Shown here in pieces: positions 1-4,027 of a stretch of DNA of 5,293 nt. Source of the stretch: Chloroflexota bacterium (GTDB taxonomy: Bacteria > Chloroflexota > Anaerolineae > Aggregatilineales > Phototrophicaceae). Location of the stretch: the NCBI GenBank assembly GCA_023392115.1, contig JAEVZT010000033.1, positions 1 through 5,293 on the forward strand. The letters run 5' to 3'. The first letter of the stretch is position 1. Each line of letters opens with the position of its first letter. The translations under genes and the position numbers were made by a program. The notes beneath the pieces are model-generated. The model was not told where the DNA came from and ran no database searches. It worked only from the letters and a program-made list of their open reading frames with translations.

Positions 1-1
1 G

Positions 2-1213
2 TTCTCGATCACCAGCATCACGTCGGCGGACGGCGAAACGATCCCCGTTCCGGGGCGAACTGAACCGACGCAGACCATCCAGCCGCAGATCGCCTACCTG
101 ATGCAGAGCATCCTGAGCGACAATAACGCCCGCGCGTCAGCCTTCGGCTTGAATTCCGGTCTGGCGCTCGACGGTTATCCCGGCTTGGTCGGCGCGAAGA
201 CCGGCACGAGCAACGACAACCGCGACCTGTGGACGATGGGCTTCACGCGCAACACGGTCGTCGGCGTGTGGATCGGGCGGGTCGACAACGGACCAACGAC
301 CGGTTCGACGCAGACGTCGGCGGTGCCCGTGTGGAACTCGGTCATGCGGACGGCGCTTGAGGGCAGGCAGCCGGAAGCGTTCGCCGCGCCACAGGGGATC
401 GTCGATTACCAGATTTGCGACGAAACGGGGACAATCTATCAGGAAGGCGCGTCACCTTGTACGGTGCGCACCGAGGTTTTCCTCCAGTCGCAGCCGCCGC
501 AACCGGCGACCGAGGCGTTCGTCCAGACGATCGCCATCGACACGTGGACGGGGATGCGCGCGAACGAGTTCTGCACCGAAAGCGTGATCACCGGCACGTT
601 CGCGAACATCGACGATCCGTCGGCGCGGGCGTGGCTGAGTACAGGCGAAGGGCAGGCGTGGGCGCAGCGCGTCGGCATCCAGACGCCGATCGAACCCGCG
701 CCGGAGAACGCCTGCACGGCGAACATGCAGAAACCGCAGATCGGCTTCAGCGCGCCGAGCGCCGGACAAACGCTGTCGGGCACGGTTGATATCACCGGGG
801 CGGTTATCGCGCCGAACCTCAACCGTTACCAGTTGGAAGTCGCGTCGCTCAACAACCCCGAGCAGTATGCGGTCGTCGCGGGCCCGTTCAATACACAGGT
901 GAACAACGGCGTCCTCGCGCAGTGGAACACGACGGGCGTGCCGAATGGGGCGTACCGGCTGCGTCTGGCGGCGTTCTCGAACGAGGGCGGCTATATCTAC
1001 CGCACGCTCGACATCGGCGTGAACAACGTCGCGCCGACGGCGCAGCCGACAACTGATCCGGGTTTGCTCCTGCCGCCGACGACCGATCCCGGCGCGGCGA
1101 CAGCCATCCCGCCAATTGACGGCGGGGCGGCGCAGTCGGGCGGCAGCCCGACGATCATCCCGCTCGGCGGGCTGTCGGTCATCCCCACGCCGACGATCGA
1201 CATGTCGGGGTAA
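2..1213 (+). CDS. Class A penicillin-binding protein, C-terminal part (partial at left edge)
   Basis: This is the end of a peptidoglycan transpeptidase that acts outside the cytoplasmic membrane and cross-links cell-wall stem peptides. The frame is open from base 2, so the true start lies left of the window; 403 codons are visible, ending in TAA at 1211-1213. Visible codons 64-92 carry the KTG box (KTGTS at 197-211), followed by the NDNRDLWTMGFT and VVGVWIGRVDN segments typical of class A PBPs. The catalytic SxxK serine, the SxN motif and any glycosyltransferase domain would lie upstream and cannot be checked. After the transpeptidase come a cysteine-containing linker (about codons 125-240), an Ig-like beta-sandwich module (about 244-343, ending LDIGVNN), and a Pro/Thr/Gly-rich tail (344-403) that looks like a flexible cell-surface linker. 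Membership of the PBP1 group is secure; PBP1A or PBP1B subtype is not, so no symbol is given. Confidence 0.93.
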   Translation, partial: FSITSITSADGETIPVPGRTEPTQTIQPQIAYLMQSILSDNNARASAFGLNSGLALDGYPGLVGAKTGTSNDNRDLWTMGFTRNTVVGVWIGRVDNGPTTGSTQTSAVPVWNSVMRTALEGRQPEAFAAPQGIVDYQICDETGTIYQEGASPCTVRTEVFLQSQPPQPATEAFVQTIAIDTWTGMRANEFCTESVITGTFANIDDPSARAWLSTGEGQAWAQRVGIQTPIEPAPENACTANMQKPQIGFSAPSAGQTLSGTVDITGAVIAPNLNRYQLEVASLNNPEQYAVVAGPFNTQVNNGVLAQWNTTGVPNGAYRLRLAAFSNEGGYIYRTLDIGVNNVAPTAQPTTDPGLLLPPTTDPGAATAIPPIDGGAAQSGGSPTIIPLGGLSVIPTPTIDMSG

Positions 1214-1239
1214 AATTAAGTCCGGGTGTTGAGCGCGCT

Positions 1240-1262
1240 GCCCGACGCTCAAAGCGTCGGGC
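1240..1262. repeat. Hairpin 1 of intergenic array (10-bp stem)
   Basis: The arms GCCCGACGCT (1240-1249) and AGCGTCGGGC (1253-1262) are perfectly complementary around a CAA loop. The structure lies 27 bases after the PBP stop codon. It could act as a 3' end stabiliser or weak terminator for that mRNA, but no T-tract follows (the next bases are TAGGGGAAG), so it is listed as a REP-like repeat and not as an intrinsic terminator. Confidence 0.7.
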
Positions 1263-1273
1263 TAGGGGAAGAA

Positions 1274-1291
1274 AGCCCCGTGAACGGGGCT
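1274..1291. repeat. Hairpin 2 of intergenic array (7-bp stem, TGAA loop)
   Basis: AGCCCCG (1274-1280), TGAA loop, CGGGGCT (1285-1291), with perfect pairing. It lies 12 bases after hairpin 1 and shares the AGCCC...GGGCT outer ends with hairpin 3. Confidence 0.7.
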
Positions 1292-1295
1292 GAAC

Positions 1296-1313
1296 AGCCC
1301 GCTTCAGCGGGCT
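1296..1313. repeat. Hairpin 3 of intergenic array (7-bp stem, TTCA loop)
   Basis: AGCCCGC (1296-1302), TTCA loop, GCGGGCT (1307-1313), with perfect pairing. Only the four bases GAAC separate it from hairpin 2. The total length (18 bases) and geometry match hairpin 2 exactly while the inner stem sequence differs, which suggests two related repeat units. Confidence 0.7.
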
Positions 1314-1330
1314 TAAAGGGAGTTCCAGTA

Positions 1331-1353
1331 GCCGTAGGCTTTGAGACTACGGC
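1331..1353. repeat. Hairpin 4 of intergenic array (GCCGTAG...CTACGGC)
   Basis: GCCGTAG (1331-1337) pairs with CTACGGC (1347-1353). One G-A mismatch (1338/1346) follows, then CT pairs with AG around a TTG loop. This reads as a slightly decayed copy of a longer perfect palindrome. Confidence 0.6.
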
Positions 1354-1382
1354 GGCACAAAACCCATCAACCTTAAATGCGT

Positions 1383-1410
1383 CCTGTCTTCAAGCTGCGG
1401 TCAAGACAGG
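1383..1410. repeat. Hairpin 5 of intergenic array (8-bp stem)
   Basis: CCTGTCTT (1383-1390) and AAGACAGG (1403-1410) pair perfectly around a 12-base loop. No T-run follows on either strand, so a terminator role is not supported. Confidence 0.5.
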
Positions 1411-1412
1411 TT

Positions 1413-1457
1413 CAATAAAACACCGGCGCTAAGCTCGATTTGATTTAGCCTGCCGGT
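1413..1457 (-). terminator. Intrinsic terminator of the FHA gene
   Basis: Read on the minus strand, the ACCGGC arm (1457-1452), a two-base bulge, and GCTAA (1449-1445) pair with TTAGC (1432-1428) and GCCGGT (1427-1422). This gives an 11-bp bulged stem with a 12-base loop. It is followed directly by GTTTTATTG (1421-1413). It starts 14 bases past the FHA gene stop codon, where an intrinsic terminator is expected. On the plus strand no U-rich tail follows, so it appears to be one-directional. Confidence 0.6.
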
Positions 1458-1471
1458 TTGGAATGTCGCTG

Positions 1472-2248
1472 TCACTTGCCGCTCTTGTCGATGGGCGGGT
1501 GGTAGAAGTAGACGCGCAAGACCAGCCGTCCGAGCCGGAGTTCGTCGCCGTGACGCAGAACGCGGACTTCCTGCGCGTGCAGGCGCTGCCCGTTGATGAA
1601 CGTGCCGTTGGCGCTGCGCAAATCGGTGAGGGTCACAGCGTTCTGCTTGTGGTCGTACTGGAGCGCGGTGTGCAAACGCGACACGCCCATGTCGTTACCG
1701 CCATCGTTCGACAGGTCAATGTCAGGGCGCATCGTACCGCCGACGGCGCGACCGAGAATGATTTCATGCTGGCATTCCGCCGGGCGAACCTTGTACGTCT
1801 GGTTGGTGGCGGCGACTTGCAGAATCAGCGTTGAGTCCGCGCTGAAATAGTCCGAGTGGTTAGCAAGTGGTTCGGAGTCGCCGAACCTGACCGTATCGTA
1901 GCTGCTTGTTTCGGCGCACAGGAACTGCCCGCAGTGATAGCAGAAGACCTCGACTGGATCGTTCGATCTGCCACACTTCGGGCAGACGGTGGCGTCCGCC
2001 TTCGCGCTGCTGATGGGTGCGGGGTCATGCTGAATTGTCTTTATCCGCTTGATAGGTGTTGGCTGAACGGCGACGGGCGCAGCCTGTTCGGTTTCCCAAT
2101 CGCGCACTCGGCGTACAACCTCAGCGCGCGACCCGGCATCAAGCAGCTCAATGCGAAAGCGCAGGGTCTGCAAGACGGTATTGGCGTCCTGTCCGCGCGT
2201 GCGTAAGCCGACGTACATCTGTATTGTTTCTTCTACCCTGCTGTTCAT
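1472..2248 (-). CDS. Zinc-ribbon and FHA-domain protein
   Basis: A 258-residue cytoplasmic protein with no signal peptide or membrane segment. Residues 1-52 form a charged, probably helical N-terminal region that I do not recognise. Residues 53-87 are a Pro/Ala-rich linker. A four-cysteine zinc ribbon follows (CPKC at 89-92, CYHC at 103-106). Residues 140-250 are a forkhead-associated domain with its signature residues: GR (166-167), SRLH (190-193) and SANGTFING (212-220). FHA domains bind phosphothreonine peptides, so a role in Ser/Thr-kinase signalling is inferred, but no kinase or phosphatase is in the window and the partner is unknown. The ATG at 2248 was chosen because the preceding codons read like untranslated sequence. 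In-frame alternatives are ATG at 2311 and TTG at 2341, adding 21 or 31 mostly basic residues. No start has a strong Shine-Dalgarno (a purine stretch AAAGAAACGGG precedes 2248). The gene is single and transcribed away from the selenoprotein gene. Confidence 0.88.
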   Translation of the reverse strand: MNSRVEETIQMYVGLRTRGQDANTVLQTLRFRIELLDAGSRAEVVRRVRDWETEQAAPVAVQPTPIKRIKTIQHDPAPISSAKADATVCPKCGRSNDPVEVFCYHCGQFLCAETSSYDTVRFGDSEPLANHSDYFSADSTLILQVAATNQTYKVRPAECQHEIILGRAVGGTMRPDIDLSNDGGNDMGVSRLHTALQYDHKQNAVTLTDLRSANGTFINGQRLHAQEVRVLRHGDELRLGRLVLRVYFYHPPIDKSGK

Positions 2249-2372
2249 AACCCGTTTCTTTCGTCGCGTGTGAGCGGTGCATCCTAACGACTTCTTACAT
2301 TCTATCGGCATCCGCCTTTTGGCGACGTGAATTTTTCCCAAATTTCTTATGAAGGCTTTCTATTGGGTTGGA

Positions 2373-2401
2373 GCGAAAGTTTCGCGTTTTGCGCAAACGC
2401 G
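2373..2401. promoter_or_regulatory. Two overlapping inverted repeats, putative operator
   Basis: The first repeat is GCGAAA-G-TTTCGC (2373-2385). The second is CGCGTTT (2383-2389) and AAACGCG (2395-2401) around TGCGC. They overlap by three bases and end one base before a TATAGT -10 box. Dyads in this position commonly bind dimeric regulators; which regulator is unknown. Confidence 0.4.
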
Positions 2402-2408
2402 GTATAGT
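2380..2408 (+). promoter_or_regulatory. Candidate promoter of the SelW-like gene
   Basis: TATAGT (2403-2408) matches the sigma-70 -10 consensus at five of six positions. It lies 37 bases before the start codon. The hexamer 17 bases upstream (TTTCGC, 2380-2385) is a poor -35. A good -10 with a poor -35 inside a palindrome would fit a regulated promoter. Confidence 0.45.
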
Positions 2409-2429
2409 GTCAATAGCCATTCAAAACCG

Positions 2430-2436
2430 AAAGGAG
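2430..2436 (+). promoter_or_regulatory. Shine-Dalgarno site that fixes the SelW-like gene start
   Basis: AAAGGAG lies nine bases upstream of the ATG at 2446. It is the best ribosome site in the window and shows that translation starts before the in-frame TGA at 2491. It argues against starting the gene at the TTG at 2518 beyond the TGA. Confidence 0.8.
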
Positions 2437-2445
2437 ATAGTGCGT

Positions 2446-2727
2446 ATGCAGCAGCCTCTACTTGAGGTCACGCTTGAATACTGCGCCGCGTGAAAATACA
2501 CCGAGCGCGCCGTCAGGTTGACGGCTGAAATTTTGGGCGAGCGTGAGATCGAATACTTCGTTGCTTCGTGGAAGCTCATACCGGGCAAGGGCGGCGTCTT
2601 TGAATTCACCGTCAATGGTGAACTGCTGTTTTCAAAGAAGGCGCTCAAGCGACATGCGGAAGCTGGTGAAATCCGCGACCTGCTGCTGCGCAAGCTGCAC
2701 GACGTGCAGGCGTCGCATCAGGCATAG
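2446..2727 (+). CDS. SelW-like (Rdx family) selenoprotein with in-frame TGA = Sec16
   Basis: A 93-residue thioredoxin-fold redox protein of the SelT/SelW/SelH (Rdx) family, if TGA at 2491-2493 is read as selenocysteine. From the ATG at 2446 the protein begins MQQPLLEVTLEYCAAU, giving a CxxU redox motif (C13, U16) right after the first beta strand, exactly where Rdx proteins carry CxxC or CxxU. Downstream, GVFEFTVNGELLFSKK (50-65) matches the family's GxFEVxVxGxLxxSKK strand-turn-strand, followed by the C-terminal helix. The length is normal for SelW. The reading frame stays open and family-like on both sides of the TGA, the ribosome site precedes it, and a SECIS-like hairpin follows it. The family is thought to act in cytoplasmic thiol redox reactions; the substrate here is unknown. 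Alternatives are a TGC-to-TGA nonsense mutation in a CxxC homologue, or a sequencing error. Selenocysteine machinery (selA, selB, selC, selD) is not in this window. Confidence 0.88.
2491..2534 (+). promoter_or_regulatory. Bacterial SECIS element downstream of the UGA
   Basis: Just after the TGA (2491-2493), GCCGTC (2509-2514) and GACGGC (2520-2525) form a perfect 6-bp stem capped by the loop AGGTT (2515-2519). AAAAT (2493-2497) can also pair with ATTTT (2530-2534), closing a lower stem at the UGA itself. Bacterial SECIS elements lie inside the coding region, with an apical loop carrying a GG/GU core about 16-37 bases from the UGA. Here the loop starts 21 bases past the UGA and contains GGT. 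This is the SelB-binding signal that would direct Sec-tRNA insertion. Confidence 0.8.
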
Positions 2728-2729
2728 AT

Positions 2730-2756
2730 CACAAATAACCGTCAATTCGATTTGTG
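2730..2756 (+). other. Weak stem-loop after the SelW-like gene
   Basis: CACAAAT (2730-2736) and ATTTGTG (2750-2756) pair around a 13-base loop, two bases past the stop codon. It is AT-rich and followed by GAAATATTGTTT, not a clean U-run. It could be a weak terminator or mRNA end, and read-through into aapJ cannot be excluded. Confidence 0.3.
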
Positions 2757-2766
2757 GAAATATTGT

Positions 2767-2796
2767 TTGACAACTTTCCGAAGGGTAAGTTACACT
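2767..2796 (+). promoter_or_regulatory. Sigma-70-type promoter of aapJ
   Basis: A perfect TTGACA -35 box (2767-2772) and TACACT -10 box (2791-2796) are separated by 18 bases. Transcription would begin near 2803, leaving a leader of about 80 bases before the aapJ start. This suggests that the transporter operon is transcribed independently of the upstream selenoprotein gene. Confidence 0.65.
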
Positions 2797-2807
2797 GCGA
2801 GCACGTT

Positions 2808-2838
2808 CATACCACTTGCGCAAGAGCCGCGTGGTATG
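2808..2838 (+). promoter_or_regulatory. Stem-loop in the aapJ 5' leader
   Basis: CATACCAC (2808-2815) and GTGGTATG (2831-2838) pair perfectly around a 15-base loop that starts with the palindrome TTGCGCAA. The structure begins a few bases after the predicted transcription start. A second perfect palindrome, TCCAATTGGA (2847-2856), follows. The role is unknown: it may be 5' mRNA protection, an operator or a regulatory leader. No known riboswitch class was recognised. Confidence 0.45.
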
Positions 2839-2885
2839 CTGCTATATCCAATTGGACTGCATCAATTTATTACGGGGAGAGGTCT

Positions 2886-3938
2886 ATGCTAAAGCGTTCT
2901 GTATTGATTCTGTTCACTCTTGTTATGACGTTCGCCCTGTCGGGCGTGCTCGTTCTGGCACAGGACGATGTCACGGTCGAACTCGGTCCCGTCACCCAGC
3001 GGATCATCGATCGTGGGGAACTGATCTGCGGCGTTAACACGAGCCTTGCCGGGTTTGCCACGCTGAATGACGCGGGCGAGTACGAAGGCTTCGACGTCGA
3101 TTTCTGCCGCGCGGTTGCTGCCGCCATTCTGGGCGACGCCAACGCGGTGTCGTACCGTCCGCTGCAAGCCGGCGAGCGTCAGGCGGCGATTCAGAGCGGT
3201 GAGATCGATCTGATGTCGCGTAATACCACTTGGACGCTCAGCCGTGATGTCGTGTGGGGAGCGACTTTCGGCCCAACGACCTTCTACGATGGTCAGGGCT
3301 TGATGGTCTACACCGAAACCGGCATCACCACGATTGAAGAACTCGATGGCGCGTCGGTCTGCGTTCAGAGCGGCACGACCACCGAGCTGAACCTCGCCGA
3401 TGCGTTCGACTCGCGCGGTCTGTCGTACACCCCGCAGGTGTTCGCCGACGCCGCCGCAACGTGGGAAGGCTACCTGAGCGGTCGCTGCGACTCCTTCACG
3501 ACCGACAAGAGCGGTCTGATCGCCTACCGGTCGACGGCTGAAGACCCGGGCGCGCACACGATCCTTGAGATCACGCTGAGCAAGGAACCGCTCGGTCCGC
3601 TGTCGCCCCAGTCTGATCCGCAGTTCGCCGACATCGTCCGCTGGGTGGTTTATGGCATGATTCAGGCTGAAGAATTCGGCATCACGAGCGAGAACGTCGG
3701 CGATTTCCTCACCAGCGAATCGCCTGACATTCAGCGTCTGCTCGGCGTTGGCGACAACGCTTCCGGTTCGTACCTCGGCATTGCCAACGACTTCATGGTC
3801 ACGGTTTTGCAGCAGGTCGGCAACTACGGTGAGGTGTTTAACCGTCACCTCGGACCCGATACACCATTCGCGCTGCCGCGCGGTCTGAACGCGCTGTGGA
3901 CGGACGGCGGTCTGCTCTACGCGATGCCGTTCCGTTAA
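2886..3938 (+). CDS. aapJ: General L-amino-acid ABC transporter substrate-binding protein AapJ
   Basis: The secreted solute-binding protein that captures L-amino acids and delivers them to the AapQ-AapM permease. It has 350 residues, normal for the family. Residues 1-25 are a Sec signal peptide (MLKR, hydrophobic core, VLA before Q26), with no lipobox cysteine at the cleavage site. The mature protein follows the AapJ/BztA pattern closely: RGELICGVNTSLAGF (43-57), GFDVDFCRAVAAAI (68-81), SGEIDLMSRNTTWT (104-117), LDGASVCVQSGTTTELNLAD (153 onward), and a C-terminus RGLNALWTDGGLLYAMPFR. The extra C-terminal region beyond the standard amino-acid-binding fold sets the AapJ group apart from smaller polar-amino-acid binders. 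The ATG at 2886 is chosen because it begins the signal peptide and has GGGGAGAGG (2874-2882) just upstream; an in-frame GTG at 2754 would add 44 residues ahead of the signal peptide. Ligand range cannot be read from the sequence. Confidence 0.96.
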   Translation: MLKRSVLILFTLVMTFALSGVLVLAQDDVTVELGPVTQRIIDRGELICGVNTSLAGFATLNDAGEYEGFDVDFCRAVAAAILGDANAVSYRPLQAGERQAAIQSGEIDLMSRNTTWTLSRDVVWGATFGPTTFYDGQGLMVYTETGITTIEELDGASVCVQSGTTTELNLADAFDSRGLSYTPQVFADAAATWEGYLSGRCDSFTTDKSGLIAYRSTAEDPGAHTILEITLSKEPLGPLSPQSDPQFADIVRWVVYGMIQAEEFGITSENVGDFLTSESPDIQRLLGVGDNASGSYLGIANDFMVTVLQQVGNYGEVFNRHLGPDTPFALPRGLNALWTDGGLLYAMPFR

Positions 3939-3959
3939 TCGTTACGATGAAGTTTAGGC

Positions 3960-3992
3960 GTAGGGGCACATTTCAGTGCCCCTACTGCTTTT
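3960..3992 (+). terminator. Hairpin between aapJ and aapQ (attenuator or mRNA-stabilising element)
   Basis: GTAGGGGCAC (3960-3969) and GTGCCCCTAC (3976-3985) form a perfect 10-bp stem with an ATTTCA loop, followed by TGCTTTT. It lies 22 bases past the aapJ stop and 36 bases before aapQ. The short, interrupted T-tract suggests partial termination, or 3' protection of the aapJ message, and not a full stop. The stem also resembles dispersed GTAGGGGC-type REP hairpins. Confidence 0.55.
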
Positions 3993-4012
3993 AGATTGTT
4001 GGCAAGTTTTTT

Positions 4013-4016
4013 GGAG
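4013..4016 (+). promoter_or_regulatory. Ribosome site of aapQ
   Basis: GGAG lies 11 bases before the ATG at 4028, within TTTTTTGGAGAAAC. It supports this start. The spacing is longer than for aapJ, which fits weaker translation of the permease. Confidence 0.5.
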
Positions 4017-4027
4017 AAACAACCCCG

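Larger units (their letters stand above)
1214..1471. other. Non-coding spacer between convergent genes, rich in inverted repeats
   Basis: These 258 bases separate the ends of the PBP gene (+) and the FHA gene (-). They contain no credible gene. Instead there are five successive inverted repeats (listed separately) and a terminator for the minus-strand gene. The sequence looks like intergenic repetitive DNA that folds when transcribed from either side. Confidence 0.75.
2249..2445. other. Divergent intergenic region (FHA gene / SelW-like gene)
   Basis: These 197 bases lie between the divergently transcribed FHA and SelW-like genes. The right third holds a candidate promoter, two overlapping palindromes and a strong ribosome site for the SelW-like gene. 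On the minus strand a TAGAAT box (2304-2299) could be a -10 for the FHA gene, but no matching -35 is visible. Confidence 0.5.

Noticed and set aside
452..1252. A 266-codon open frame on the minus strand opposite the PBP gene
   Set aside because: It is highly arginine-rich with no recognisable motif and lies antisense to a clearly recognisable PBP.
1240..1262. Intrinsic terminator for the PBP gene
   Set aside because: The stem is strong but the following bases are purine-rich (TAGGGGAAG), not a T-tract.
1240..1410. CRISPR array
   Set aside because: The inverted repeats differ in sequence and spacing. There is no identical direct repeat with uniform spacers.
1226..1432. A 68-codon open frame on the plus strand across the hairpin spacer
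   Set aside because: It has no ribosome site, and its coding sequence consists of the inverted repeats themselves. The translated product is a by-product of the hairpins.
2446..2493. SelW-like gene as a pseudogene broken by a nonsense mutation
   Set aside because: A single TGC-to-TGA change is possible. However, the stop falls precisely on the family's selenocysteine position, the rest of the frame is intact, and a SECIS hairpin follows. Retained as the main alternative, not the main call.
2518..2727. A TTG start giving a 69-residue protein
   Set aside because: TTG at 2518 lies in the SECIS loop and has no ribosome site. Starting there removes the first beta strand and the redox motif that define the family. 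The ATG at 2446 with AAAGGAG is far better.
2754..2885. An in-frame GTG extension of aapJ by 44 residues
   Set aside because: The added residues would precede a clear signal peptide and would run through the promoter and leader hairpin. The ATG at 2886 has its own Shine-Dalgarno.
2889..3848. A 319-codon open frame on the minus strand opposite aapJ
   Set aside because: It lies wholly within aapJ in antisense. Its arginine/valine-rich translation resembles no family, as expected for the reverse of a GC-rich gene.
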